A DNA stretch of 64,000 bases from Combretum micranthum (Eukaryota; Streptophyta; Magnoliopsida; Myrtales; Combretaceae), in the NCBI GenBank assembly GCA_024138025.1, contig JAMXBD010002737.1, positions 103,269 through 167,268 on the forward strand, written 5' to 3'. Below are positions 10,369-22,203 of this stretch, piece by piece; the stretch's first letter is position 1; each line of letters opens with the position of its first letter. Under the pieces are notes generated by a model. That model was not told the DNA's origin. It ran no database searches and was given only the letters and a program-made list of their open reading frames with translations. The position numbers and the translations under genes were made by a program.

Positions 10369-11185
10369 ATGTATGAGTGGCTACGTGGGTAATTGATAAA
10401 GCAGATAGTATCGTGTAACGTTTGCTTATTCTTAAAAGGAAATAATATGATTTAGTTCATGTTTATGGGACCGATTGAACTAAATAATATTATTGATTAA
10501 GTTAAGTAAAGTTGTGTAACGGCTATTAACCTTAGATGAGATTATTACTCTGTTTTGTAGGTGTTGGAGTTATAGGTCTTTGGATTGCCTATAACAACCC
10601 ATAAACATACTGTTACTCAAGACCACTAGATTCCGAGATTATAATCGGAGTTTGCAGACTCCAGTGATGATTGACTTACCTAATCAAAGATAATCAGATT
10701 ATTGTTCGTTGCATCACATTTAGCCTAGGTGTGCTTGGCACTCTGTATTTGTTTGTGTTTTTACGTATTGGGCCTCTGACTCATGATTCTACCTTGTAGG
10801 TGATGTTAATGATGATTGCTATGATGGTATGGGATACGAGACCGACTAGGAAGTCTTGTTGGACAAATGGGATGGCTAGGAAATCCATGCATGAACCAAG
10901 TTATTATGTCTAAGTTTTCTCAAAACTAAGGAGAAGAAATGTATTTCATTATAGGCTTGTTGTAAAAGCCTTGGTTTGTAAAATAAGATGTAAGTTTGTT
11001 TCTTATACTATGTTTATAAACAAGTTTTGTATCTTTTGAAGTGTCACTAGTTTGACACTAAAATTATTCCTAGTTAAGTAAAATTAATCTGCTCATGTAT
11101 TGAGTATTTTTATATTAAAGTTATTTGATATTATCGCAGGTTTAAACAAACAGTCATTATATTCATTTTCTTTATAGACAACCTT

Positions 11186-11229
11186 ATGTATAATACTTGG
11201 ATATTTTATAATACTTATGTATTATGCAT
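11186..11229 (+). repeat. 3'-proximal hairpin of LTR E2
   Basis: ATGTATAATAC (11186-11196) pairs with GTATTATGCAT (11219-11229) over 11 positions with one wobble, 54 bases before the LTR end, almost the same distance as the corresponding stem in E1. Confidence 0.65.
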
Positions 11230-11283
11230 GGTTAGGGGATTTGGCATGCCTAATAGCAGTATTAGATAGGTCGGGTCCTTTCA

Positions 11284-11484
11284 TATAACATATTAAGAAT
11301 GCAAGAAATTGCTGTGCTTTTAGAGGACCTATGTTCATTTCTTGTTTTGGGGTTACATGCAATCGGAAATGTTGTAACTAGAGACATATTAATTTCAATC
11401 TCCTAGAGTGTTATAACTATGAGATTTTTACTCCCAATATGTAGTTAAAGAATTAAGTTAAGAGAGTAGTTGAAAAAAAAGGGA
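11284..11484. other. Spacer without recognisable features
   Basis: AT-rich single-copy-looking DNA between LTR E2 and a MITE. No coding signal. Confidence 0.4.
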
Positions 11485-11795
11485 GGATAATAATAAAAAT
11501 GGTACCTAAACTTTCACAAAAAAAAAATAAAAATAATTAGGTACTTGAAGTTTGGTTTTGAAAATTTGATATTTGAACAAAGTTTTTGTTGACTTTTTTT
11601 ATATTTAACGTTTGGTTTTGACAATTTTGGTACATGAACAAATTTTTCATGGACTTTTTCATAACTCATTTTACTTATTTCAGGTATGAAAAAACTCAAC
11701 AAAAACTTTGTTCAAATATCAGATTATTCAAAACTAAACTTTAAATATCTAATTATTCTTTTTGTGAAAGTTCATATATCATTTTCACGTTAACT
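11485..11795. mobile_element. MITE with about 100-bp terminal inverted repeats
   Basis: About 310 bp. The left arm contains TGGTACCTAAACTTTCAC, TAGGTACTTGAAGTTTGGTT and TTTGAACAAAGTTTTTGTTG. The right arm carries their imperfect reverse complements (CAACAAAAACTTTGTTCAAA, then GTGAAAGTTCATATATCATT). There is no coding capacity. Long inverted repeats with a very short centre suit a MITE; a Mutator-like origin is possible, but no clear target duplication was found. Confidence 0.75.
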
Positions 11796-12067
11796 CTTAA
11801 AAAAAAAAGAAAAAAACTTAGAGAGAAGTTATAATCAACATGTCAAGTTCAAAGTACAAGATTTGAGTCATATGGAGCAATCTCTCTCAACAAGAGCATA
11901 AACAACTCTTGTGATACATCGATCCAACTCCTTCTAAGGAATCCTAAATTTTGTCTTAGACCCTATATTTATATTTAAATTATATTATTAGGAAGAAAAC
12001 CAAAATATAACGAGTATATGAAATCGTTGGGAGAAAAGGTAGAGGAAGAAAAAAAAAAGGATTTAAG

Positions 12068-12420
12068 AATCTTCCGATAAATTGACGGATGACTTCGTCT
12101 TTCTTGTTAATTTTTATCACCTAGTCATCATCCTTAAAGCCAGACAAACCCTTTCGAGCTGAGAAAATGTCCAATTAATCTTAATGCCGGAGTATTGTAT
12201 GGTCCAAGTCTCCAAGCGTTGTCGAAAACGATGCTAGCAGGCATGCTCTATCATTCGGTAAACAACGAAAAAAATCAGCCAATCGTACGTTTTGTCGCAA
12301 AACCTTACATTATTATTTATTATGATACTTCCCATTATCGCACGTAAAAGAAGATACATCGTATTCTTACATAAAATTTTATCAGTATCTGCTCGATTAT
12401 TATATAACACGTGGTTTTTG
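12068..12420 (-). promoter_or_regulatory. Metalloproteinase-type upstream block, orphan copy 1
   Basis: Closely matches 44868-45170 and, less closely, the DNA just upstream of the intact metalloproteinase gene (about 23220-23335) and parts of 18800-18985 and 61425-61570. Shared words include GACGGATGACTTCGTC, GCAAACC or CAAACCC, ATGTCCAATTAA, GGTCCAAGTCT and AATCAGCCAATCGT (with 44.9 kb). Strand is given relative to the intact gene. With the pseudogene to its left it looks like the upstream region of that dead copy. A promoter role is inferred. Confidence 0.6.
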
Positions 12421-12895
12421 ACACCCAATGATTACTATTACTTGTAGGCAAGAGAGGGAGTGTTGACGTTTTTCTTTTTGCTTTTTTTTTCCCCCTCATA
12501 TATTTATATGTGTATATATTATTAAAACCAGCACTGCATATATTACTATAACAGAAAGAAAAAAAAAAGGAAAAAAGAGATTTATTTGGTACTGATATCT
12601 CATGCCTCCATGACAAACACATATCAATGCTTTTTCAACAACCGGATAAAGGGGTATATAAAATTGCTAATCAATTATGTTGCATATTACCATTTTTTTT
12701 GGGTGATTATAATGGAGTGGAGAGAGATTCAAACCGATACTTTGTATTTAAAAAAACAAAACTGATGTCACTGGGGTTATAGGATCAATGGCTTATTGCT
12801 ATTAAAACTTATTACATTATATTGATATTGTGGACGCTTGAAATGAAATTTTATATTAATGTTAAAGTTTAGTGATCATATTCTCAACCAATTAG
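12421..12895. other. AT-rich spacer
   Basis: AT-rich DNA with several homopolymer runs, ending in ATTAG, the left target duplication of the TRIM element. No coding signal. Confidence 0.4.
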
Positions 12896-13419
12896 TGATG
12901 CAGTGAAGCAAAAGAGAGATAAGCATTACAATTTATTGATTCTATGAATACCTAAAAGGTGATGTGCTTTTTCATTTTGAGAATACCCAAACAAATAGGC
13001 ATCAAAATTCAAAAACTCTATAATAGTGTAAATTTTGGAAAAAGATAAATATTGTAATCTATTGATTCGTCGTGAATACTAGAAAACAATTTTCCATCAA
13101 TCTGTGATTCCATTATAGAATACAGGAGAGATAAGAGAGACAAAAATATATATTTTTATTCAATTCAAAATCTCTACCTTAACATTTAGTCTATTTATAA
13201 GATTGAAATGGAGTCAAATTAAATGACTTGATATAAATAGAATGATATTAATCTTATTAGAAAAGATTATGTTCTTATAAAATTAACATTAATCCTATTA
13301 AAAAAAATATATTCCTGCTATTAAAATAACATTAATTCTATTAAATCTAAAAAATTGCAATTTTTTAAAAATAATAATATTTTCTTCTTTTGCTTGTACT
13401 CCTTATGCACCCCACATCA
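12896..13419 (-). repeat. 3' LTR of the TRIM-like element
   Basis: TGATGCAGTGAAGC...CACATCA. It shares AAAAGAGAGATAA, the GAGAATAC and ACAAATAGG words, and the end AATAATAATATTTTCTTCTT with the partner LTR. Differences are frequent, so the insertion is not young. Confidence 0.88.
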
Positions 13420-13516
13420 TTCTCCATATGGACAAAATTCGCCATTGAATTTTCATCATTGGCTTGCCTTCATAGTGTGATGATATTCCAAGAAAAATGT
13501 CGGCTCCAGTATCAAC

Positions 13517-14053
13517 TGACGCAGTAAGCAAAAAAGAGATAAACATCATGATTCGTTGATTTTGCGAATACTTAAAAAATAATTTTCTACATGTTTGTTG
13601 ATTCTGAGAATACACAGACAAATAGGTATCAAAATTCGAAATTTCAATAAGAGTGAATTTTGGAAAAAGGATAAACATTGCATTATGTTGAATCGCCCAC
13701 GAATGCTAGAACATAATTTTCCATCAACCAACTGATTCCATCATAGAATACCGAGAGAGATAGGAGAGACAAATAATAATTTCATTCCATTCAAAATCTC
13801 GATCTCAACATTTATAAGTCTAGTCTATTTATATGATTGAAATGAAATCTAATTAAATGACTTGATATAAATAAAATAACATTAATCCTATTAAAAAAAT
13901 TATGTTCCTTTTAAATTAACATTAATTCTAATAAAAAAGATATTGTTACAATCAAAATAACATTAATTCTATCAAATATAAAAAAAATTATAATCTTCCT
14001 AAAATAATAATATTTTCTTCTTAATATTGCACTCTGTTATACACACTACATCA
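13517..14053 (-). repeat. 5' LTR of the TRIM-like element
   Basis: TGACGCAGTAAGC...CTACATCA; partner of 12896-13419. On the minus strand it precedes the primer-site-like sequence at 13502-13516. Confidence 0.88.
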
Positions 14054-14058
14054 ATTAG

Positions 14059-14610
14059 TAGCCATGCTCTATCCATCTATAAAATGTATTCTCATTTTCA
14101 AATATTTTAAAACTTTCTCAAGACAAAATTATGAAAAATTTTAAATCTTTTTATATTAGTAATGAGTCCAAAACCTTTTAAAGCACACTTAATTCTTAAA
14201 CATTATTATATACATGTGCATCTTCCATAAATGAGTTTAGGACTTGAGTTATTTTCAACACAGCCCTCCGTTGATTAGCCAATCATGCATAACTCTTGCA
14301 ATAATAATAATAAAGACTAATTTTAATCTCCTTTATATTCTTTGCCACCAGCTTTCCTTCTCCATTTAGCTTCCTAACTTCATTGCGCTTAAAGTGTTTG
14401 ATCTGCAATTCATCACTTCTTGAATCTTTAACGGTGAGCTTTTATACAATTCTAAGATTTTAATAGCACAGTATTATTGTTATTTAATATATATTTTAAA
14501 TTTTATTACGCAAATGAGTTTAGATTTACGCAAATTTTGGGAATAATGTTTCAACCTGATGATTGTTTAATGGAACGATCAAACTTCGATGATAGATACA
14601 TAATTATATA
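14059..14610. other. Duplicated flank R and AT-rich spacer
   Basis: The first 70 bases after the TRIM element (CATGCTCTATCCATCTATAA and following) match 56427-56500, so this is part of the DNA duplicated around the metalloproteinase locus. The remainder is AT-rich without a gene. Confidence 0.5.
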
Positions 14611-14964
14611 GGTTAATGTCAAAAATCGCAAAAAGTTCAATTAGATACTTCAAATTTGGTTTTGAACAATTTGTTATCTGAATTTTCATAAAAAGTTTAA
14701 TAAGATATATGAAGTTTGGTTTTGATATTTTTTGTACATGAAGGAAGCTTTTGTATACATTTTTCCTACCTAAGTGGACTTGTTCCAGATAGGAAAAATA
14801 TACGCGAAAACTTATTTCAAATACCAAAATTATTAAAATCAAATTTCAAATAGAAAAAATATCCATAAAAACTTGTTTCATGTATCAAAATATTCAAAAT
14901 CAAATTTCAAGTACATAATTAAACATTTTTACGGAAATTCAGGTACCATTTTGATCATTATCCC
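14611..14964. mobile_element. MITE, same family as 11485-11795
   Basis: About 354 bp with inverted ends GGTTAATGTCAAAAATCG and (reverse complement of the right end) GGGATAATGATCAAAATGG, plus internal matches to the first MITE such as GAAGTTTGGTTTTGA and its complement. Non-coding. Confidence 0.65.
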
Positions 14965-16028
14965 TAATATTATTAAGAAAACAAGTGATAATACCCTCCT
15001 CTCATTAATATTTTAGCATCATTTTTTAAAAAATTATTTTAAGAGTAAATTACATCAAAGGTATTCACGTTCGATGGTAAGTTCATTTAAGATATTAATA
15101 TTTTGAGTTGTTATAAATAAAAATCAATATTCGAGAATAAATTTATTTAAGATATCAATGTTTTAAGTGATAAAAAATATGAATTAATATTTTATAAAAT
15201 AAGTCAAATAAAGTATTAATGATTCGTCATTGATAACAATTAGGGAGACTCAAATGAAAATTAATTCAAACTTGATACATTCAATTTACAAAACATTGAC
15301 TCCTTTTTAAAACCACTTGTTGTTACTTTAAATTAACTTTCCTTCCATAATTTACCCACTACTTTTAACAATATTTTTCTATACAAATTCTTAAGGGACC
15401 TTCTTGAAGAGCTCATAGACGACTTGACGAATTCACATTTTGGTATTAATATCAAATTAGATAATGGCCCAATTCATGGCAATAATGTGATGTCGTAAAT
15501 GGATGGATTATTTTGTTAGACTTGGGATATTAATACTGTCTCTTTTTAATTTTTCATACACAAGAGTCCTTTTTTTTTTAAATTAGTGACAAATTTTATT
15601 TCCGTGTGAATTTTTAGTAAATTTCGTAACTACGATGTAATTTATTGTTAAATTGTTTTAATCAATACATGAGCCTAAATTAGGCAAAATATATTTATTA
15701 AGCAAGTTATTTTGGGTGAACAACACAGCAAAAAAGGGGTTGGGATGAGGGGTTAAATTTTCACATAAGATTAATGAATGATTCGAGACAAAAACTTTAA
15801 ATTTATTTAGATCTAGGCATAAACACAGTCAAATAAAAAAATATGATTTTTTTTTTTTGCAAAAGAAAAATGAATTTGCAAAGCAATCATTTTCTCAATA
15901 TTTTTCGCATGAGTTGTTATATGAAATGACGATTCAATGGATCATCTGTTTAGATTTATTTTATTTTACATTTTTTTTAATTTAAATATGTTCAACATTG
16001 TAAAGGAGATGGAACTATAGCTTATGCT
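14965..16028. other. AT-rich spacer, no gene recognised
   Basis: About 1.06 kb of AT-rich DNA. A section near 15045-15300 repeats words such as TTTAAGATAT(T/C)AAT and could be a diverged short element, but no borders could be defined. Confidence 0.35.
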
Positions 16029-16207
16029 TAGCAACAAGGCATGGTAAATGAGCTGTGACACATGTGGATCGGCAAGCTGGTCACAGGTCTGGCACGGCAC
16101 ACACGGCATGCGAAGGAAAAAGATAAAAGCATTAGCAGGCATGGATTGGCATGGGGCAAGTAAGGCACGCGAAATAAGTGGGTCGGTCTGACACATGAGT
16201 CTTTTTT

Positions 16208-16680
16208 TTAAATAGTAATATAAAAATAGTGATTTATTTTTTTATTTACTTGAAATTATATTTAAATAAATTATTTTTATTATTTTAATTAAATGTATAT
16301 GTCTTCTTAAAAATATAATATATTTTCTATATCTCATTTGTTTAAAATAATTTCAATTGTATTACTATTAACATATTAACTTCAATATTGTTTAGGAAAT
16401 AAAAGAAAATGAACTTATGAAATAATATTGTAATAGTAATTGATTTATATGTTTTATTTTAAATAATAAAAAAAGTGACTTATTTTTTTAATTTACTTTA
16501 AATTGTATTTAAATAAATTATTTTTATTATATTATTTATACATATTTGTCTTTTTCAAAAAATTTAATATATTTAGTATATTTTATTTGTGTACAATGAT
16601 TTCAATTGTATTACTATTAACATATTAAAGATTAACTTTAAATTTTACAGGAAATAAAAAATAAAATTATCAAATAATTT
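16208..16680 (+). repeat. Tandem duplication of about 235 bp inside the hAT element
   Basis: 16208-16435 and 16445-16680 share TTTAAATAAATTATTTTTAT, TTTCAATTGTATTACTATTA and ACATATTAA in the same order. Non-coding and AT-rich. Confidence 0.7.
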
Positions 16681-17052
16681 TGTAATAATAATAAATTTAT
16701 ATTAAATGCTAAAATTGCTTAATTAATTTATTTATAATAATTGTGGTTTGTTAAATAAAGAAAATTAATAAATGCATTGAGATAGATAGAAAAGTAAATT
16801 TTATTAGTAACATTTATTAACTACAAAAGAATACAAGCATATTGAAAAGAAAAAAGGTTATCAACTATATATCCTCCCTCTTAGGAACCTTCTCCAGTCC
16901 CACGCCATTATTCGGATTGTGTTTGCTGTTGCAAATCTGGTGGTGACAATGACTCCTCTTATCCTGAATCAGTATCCTTAGGTCTACAAAAGTGTGGATC
17001 TGTCTGTTTCCTACTTATAGCATCGGACAAATCTTTTAAGCACACACATGCT

Positions 17053-18180
17053 TTGATAGTGGCAGCTCTTAGCCTATGGTGGTGTGGTTTGAAGACTCAT
17101 CCAGCTGAACTGAAAGCTAACTTTGATGAAACTGTTGAAGTCAGAGAAGCTAAAACATCTCATGCTAATATAGAAAGCACCTGCATCATGTGTGTCCTCT
17201 TTTTCCACCAACTGGGGACATTGAAATCATCCCCCTTGTTCTCCCATCGTTGTTGCTGTTGCAGTTCCTCCTTATTAAGTTACTTCTCTTTGAAAATCCC
17301 CAGGATAAGTGACTGCTGGATCATTGTGGTTGGGGTGGCGGTGTATTCGTTTGATCATGACACCAATACACGTCTTTGAGCAAATTCGTAGACTAATCCA
17401 TCATATGATTCGCTACAATATATGTCCTCGAGCAAATTTAAGTAACATCTTTGTTGAAGACATCTTCCTAATGGACGCAATGATGGATCCAGAATCATTA
17501 GATGTTGGCTATTTGTTGATACAATGTATGCGTTGAGTATTCGTGAGAAAAGACACCCATCTTGCATATGGTCGCTTTATCACAATCATTTTGAAATCAT
17601 AGGGATTTGACCTTTCAAGTTATAGAAAATCAGGTCAAAATTCACAAAGAGCGACATAGCAAGGAGGTTGGGTTTCAAGTATGATCTTGAAGCCAACCAA
17701 TATATTAGAGATTACGATGGTGCATCACAATCGAGAAACATAAATTAATCAAATGAATAGTGCTTTGATCTCAACTTGGATTATCTATCCCTACCCCTTC
17801 CATTGCATGATGAAGGAATGGGAGATGGGCACGAACACGGACACGGACACGGACATGGACACAGACACGAACAATGGCAGGGTCAAGCTCAAACATAACA
17901 ACAATCAAGATCCAGTCCATATAATATGGATAAAATAATGAACACTCTTAACACATATAGCCAAGGTCCAAAAAGAACATGGGGACTTGCTCAACTCCAT
18001 GAGTATCCACTTGCACAATTTCTCCCAATGGTAGGTTATCAACCAGTGCATTCTCTACCACTACTCTCACAATGGCCACAACCATCATATCACTATCAGT
18101 CCTCGAGCGATGCTGATAATCAAGACGGACAACAAGGCGGACAATCATCACATTCGCATCATTTTTTTAAATTAAATTAA
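17053..18180 (+). pseudogene. Decayed captured ORF in the hAT element, plant 'transposon-protein'-like
   Basis: Broken reading frames with non-random content. One stretch (about 17370-17620) reads RRLIHHMIRYNICPRANLSN, then DAMMDPESLDVGYLLIQCM and, past stop codons, THLAYGRFITIILKS...GFDLSS. From memory, this order (pre-motif, PR, a D..LM/DAM block, a YGRxIT block) resembles the widespread plant 'putative transposon protein' domain found next to retroelements. Downstream are a short DTDTDMDTDT repeat (about 17840-17872) and a Gln/Ser/His-rich tail (about 18060-18170). It is not a hAT transposase as far as I can see. Family assignment is moderate to weak; that it is dead is clear from the stops. 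Confidence 0.4.
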
Positions 18181-18759
18181 TTACTTTTTTTTTTAATATC
18201 AATGTAAACAATAATGTAATGCATGTTATTATTAATAGAGTTTTAAAATATGGCTTTAGTAATTGTCAAAATTTTATTTATGTTAAATATTAAAATCAAT
18301 AATTTATTTGTAACTAATTTGAATAATTAGTTTAGTTAAAATTCCAAGAGCCATTGAAAAAAACTCACAAGTTGAAAATAATATAAAATGGAATAAATCG
18401 TGTGAAAATGGACCTGATTAAAGGCATGCAGATCGGCACGAGGAGGCACGCAACATGGCACGAGAATAAATAAGCAGGTGCAGTACGGTATGCGAAAAAA
18501 AATAGCACGCGAAGCATGGCACGCGAGGCACTTGAGTACGAATGGGCCAAGCACGCAAAAGCACACGGTATGCAAAGCACACAAAATTTGACATGCAGAC
18601 AGCACAACACAGCCCATTTATCATGCCTAGCAACTAGGTTATAGTTGGACTACTGTACTTCACTGAGAGTAGAATGAGACAATGTGTTCCATTCTACCGC
18701 TTAACCATATACATCAACTTTTTTTAATTTTTTTATGAAGTTATTATTCTGATATTATT

Positions 18760-20725
18760 GTAGTCTAAGAATCAAAACTACCTAAGATTTATTTATTTAT
18801 TTATTTTTGGATAAATTATCCATGACTTCCTGCTACTGGTTGACACCAAGTCAACCTTAAAAACAAGCAAACCATTGCTTTAGAGCTTAGAAGTTGTCCA
18901 TTCTTTATTGAAGACAATGTCCAGCTTTCAAACGAAGAGAATTCACATTTTCCTTAATGTGATTGTGGATAACCACTGTTTTTTTTTTTTCTTTTTTGTT
19001 GTAAATTCCTCTTTACTTTATTAATATTTTATTTCACTCTCACTCTTCCATTATTAAGCTCCACCTTAAACTTCTATGAACAATTGGCCCAAGAAAAAAA
19101 AAAAAATCTATATTTGCCCTTATGAAAAGGAACATCGGGTCTAGTTTCATCTCATTTTCTTGGAAAATCTTTTTTCGTGGAAAATATGAGGGTTTCTTTT
19201 GGTTTTATCTATTCCTTTCACACACATTTCTTTCCCAAAGTTAATCAGAGGAAATGGTAGGCCAAGGCTTAATTTTGTTTTCATGCTATAATTTCTATGC
19301 CACAATGAATAGGGGTGATTGGACATTTTATTCCAAAATAGACTATGAAGGCAACTTGAAACAAAAAGTTGAAAAGTATATATATAATTGATGGGAAAAA
19401 TAAAAATGTGGTTTTTTTAATTTTTTTTATTATTTGATGATAGAAGAAGCATAATAGTAATCACAACTAAAGCTTATAGCCTATACAATCCAAGTTCTTA
19501 TCATCTCCTTTACATTTGATAATAAACTCAAGCCTATAAATAATAGAGCTGATACATCACCGCGAGGTGAAAAAAAAAAAAAATATCATCACAAGACAGA
19601 GGATCATATTTGCGAAACTCCCTATGGACAGGATATTTCAAAAACTAATTGTGTTATTAACTCGTTTTGCAATATAATAATATAAATAACTAATTATATT
19701 ATTATACAGTTACTTTAAAAACGAAACCACACGTATAAATAGTATTTAGTTGCACAACTTTTTATGGACAATACTCATATATAGTAATATGTTTTAATTC
19801 TAAAATGGATTTGGTATCGGACAAAATTTTGTTTATGGTACTAGATGGACATCCCAAATTTTTGTACCTTATATTCAATGGTATAAAAATATTAGAATAA
19901 CGAAATTATTGATTCATTATACTAAGATGATTATTATTACTTATTTTTTCACCATCCCCCCACTACTGTAACCATTACCAATACCGTCATAGCTATCAAT
20001 ACAACTCTATATTATCACCACTATTGTCAATGTATTATGATTAGATTATCACCACTACTACTAACCATTATACTTGCATAACAGACAATATATAAATTCA
20101 AATATAATAATAGCCCCATGTTGTATATAATACACCAAAAATAGTACTGTTAGAAATTTATACCATTTTACTCCCTTTATACTTGTTCTCGTTATTTTAA
20201 ATTATATTGAAAGCTAAAGATTACCACAATGTTCAGTTGAACTCATTTTTTCATAATTATTAAAATTACAAGTCAAATATATGTTGTTTTCTTAATTAAA
20301 ATGGATGCAAAACATTTAAGTGCCGACTCTTGGTAGAATTATGGATTTAAGTATATAATTCTATATATTTACGATTTTACCAGTTTTATACAATTATATC
20401 AATTTCATATATTCAATTAATAGTAAAATCTTGATTTTATAACCATCTGTCCCTTCCTTTTGCAACTCCCTTACTTCTATTATGCTTCTTTCGTTTCAAG
20501 AAATTTGAAGACAATCATTTAAATGTTCAAAATTAATTCAATATGAATAGATGAAGAAAACTATAAGATGTTTTATTTGCCATCACTAAGCAGAATTACA
20601 TAGCAAAAATACTGCCCTTTGCAATTCAATCAAAGCAATAGCCATGTTCTAGTGGCCACTACAAAAGGCAATCGTTATAGGAATAGCCAAATTCTACTGG
20701 AAGACTAGAAGACTAACTATAAATT
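18760..20725 (+). repeat. Segmental duplication block A (paralogue of 61375-64000)
   Basis: Matches the right end of the window over about 2 kb in the same orientation. Shared landmarks are CAAGCAAACCATTGCTTT, the segment AATCAGAGG...GGTAGGCCAAGGCT, GGTGATTGGACATTTTATTC, a degenerate ATC/ACC-rich microsatellite (19940-20070), and AGATGAAGAAAACTA...GTTTTATTTG near the end. Because the intact metalloproteinase gene follows about 1.5 kb to the right on the minus strand, the block is its downstream flank and overlaps the upstream part of an older copy. No gene is present in it. Confidence 0.8.
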
Positions 20726-21725
20726 ATTGCTTAATTGCATTACACCATCTTAAAATGTAAACCAAGTGACAGCATGAACTGATGACAACATATTTCAGTC
20801 GGTAAGTTATTCGATTTCGAGACTAGAGTATTAAAAGAAAATATGTTTATTTGAGTGAATAACGACATATTCCATGTTATTGTAGATCTTAAAGCCTTAA
20901 AAAATAATAAAAAAAGAGACCGTGAAAGTACGCGTATATAAAGGGAGTTGGCATAAAAAATGTAGAGAATAAGAAACTCAATTAGTAATCTATATGTAAT
21001 CAGCTTTTAGATATGGCAAATACCTTACAAATTTCCTACAAATTTCAAATAAGGGGCAGAGAAAATAAAAAACAATTAAATTAGGCTAATTTGTAAACCA
21101 AACCAAGTTAAATTGATTACATAATTTTTTTTTTCTTCTTTATATTTTTGCTACCTGGTTTAGAAGATTTCTAAACTAAATTTTATTTATAATTGATTTA
21201 GAAAGGTAAACTAAATCAATCTATAAAATCAAATTAAAGCTTTTAGAAAAATATATATAGCAATATTTTATATATAACAATAAGGTTTCTCGCATTGAAA
21301 CATGGTGCTTACAAGATTTTTAATTTACGTTTATTAAAATATATAATTACTTAACCTTTATGACAATAATTCACAAATCGTATAAAGGGGTTGATTTAAG
21401 ATGCATGTCATATGCTAACCTTATTAATAAATTAGTTGTTAATAGATATTTGAAATTTTTTACTTGCATAAATATTGGCTTGATTTACCTCAATCAATTT
21501 AGCATTGTTAAAATCACAAGTTAAATATATGATTCTATAAGTTTATGGATTTATATATTTTTTCAAAATTAAAGGGGATATAAATTTGTTTAGGTACATA
21601 CTTTAGGTAGAATTATGAATTTAAGTGTACAATTTTACATATTTACGATTTTATTGATTTTGCACGATTCTACCGATTCTATATACTATAGTGAATGCTA
21701 AAATCGTGATTATGATAACCTTTTG
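20255..21725 (+). repeat. Pair of direct repeats of about 200 bp downstream of the metalloproteinase gene
   Basis: 20255-20455 and 21500-21725 share GGTAGAATTATG(G/A)ATTTAAGT, ATATTTACGATTTTA and CAAGT(C/T)AAATATATG. Their wording resembles the terminal parts of the DNA transposon at 31735. The DNA between and around them (20726-22139) is AT-rich without a gene. Confidence 0.55.
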
Positions 21726-22139
21726 TTCATATGAACTTAAATGTTCTAAAAATATACTTTTTCAAATTGTAAAATATAGTTCAATATATAAATCAAACGA
21801 AATTAAACTGAAATTTTTTTGGTAAGAAAAATTCCTAATTTGAACTGTATTTTTTATTCAAACTTATTAACAAATGAATTACAATTTTATAGTTTGGTTT
21901 AGCTTTGAGGATAACCGAGCCAAATCCAATCATATTTTTGCAATTAACCCTTTATATAATCATTCTGTAACAACAAGTGGTTGCATTTTTATGTAAGAAC
22001 ACTATAATAACAAGGAGCACATGATTATAAGAAACACAGATGAGCAACGTATTACAACATTAACTATAAGTAGTAGAACACTGAAGGAGCATCGAAAGGT
22101 TTATGGTCATGGACCGCAAATTTTCCCTCGACCCTTCTC

Positions 22140-22145
22140 TTTATT
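22140..22145 (-). terminator. Polyadenylation signal of the metalloproteinase gene
   Basis: AATAAA on the minus strand, about 60 bases past the stop codon, a normal position for a plant 3' untranslated region. The actual cleavage site cannot be seen. Confidence 0.5.
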
Positions 22146-22203
22146 GCAACACTTATCACACGACACTCTTTATATGATACGGTAATGCAAGACAATTCTT
22201 TCA

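Larger units (their letters stand above)
8380..11283 (+). mobile_element. Solo LTR E2 (2.9 kb), relative of E1
   Basis: Shares with E1, in the same order, a GC-rich core, the ATGATGCAAT hairpin region, the segment around AACGTTTGCTT, a stretch beginning ATGATTTAGTTCA and a 3' hairpin. It ends GGGTCCTTTCA. The left end reads TAAAATAAATAACC, so the expected TG has probably decayed to TA. Flanks are TATAA at 8375-8379 and TATAA at 11284-11288, a 5-bp target duplication, weakened as evidence by the AT-rich context. There is no internal domain. It separates the metalloproteinase pseudogene from the upstream-type block at 12.07 kb, so it probably landed in that duplicated unit. Confidence 0.8.
12896..14053 (-). 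mobile_element. Complete TRIM-like retroelement (1158 bp)
   Basis: Two direct repeats, 12896-13419 (524 bp) and 13517-14053 (537 bp), both start TGA and end CATCA. They flank an internal segment of only 97 bp. The insertion has a perfect 5-bp target duplication, ATTAG at 12891-12895 and 14054-14058. On the minus strand the internal part begins, just after the right LTR, with GTTGATACTGGAGCC, which resembles the usual plant primer site for initiator Met tRNA (TGGTATCAGAGCC; 9 of 13 match). It ends with purine-rich ATGGAGAA before the left LTR. This is the layout of a terminal-repeat retrotransposon in miniature. It encodes no proteins and would depend on enzymes from another element. Confidence 0.9.
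16037..18627. mobile_element. hAT-type DNA transposon, non-autonomous (2.59 kb)
   Basis: The ends are inverted repeats: left GGCATGGTAAATGAGCTGTG and right, reverse-complemented, GGCATGATAAATGGGCTGTG. They are flanked by TAGCAACA (16029-16036) and TAGCAACT (18628-18635), an 8-bp target duplication with one mismatch. Eight-base duplications are the hAT signature. Subterminal regions (about 16040-16195 and 18420-18610) are packed with GGCACG/GCACGC/GGCATG words in opposite orientations, the kind of region where hAT transposases bind. No transposase was recognised; the centre holds a decayed unrelated ORF. Chance similarity of the ends is unlikely given 18 of 20 matching positions. Confidence 0.85.

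Noticed and set aside
17753..17938. Small protein with DTDTDMDTDT repeat
   Set aside because: The repeat is a translated minisatellite inside a decayed transposon ORF.
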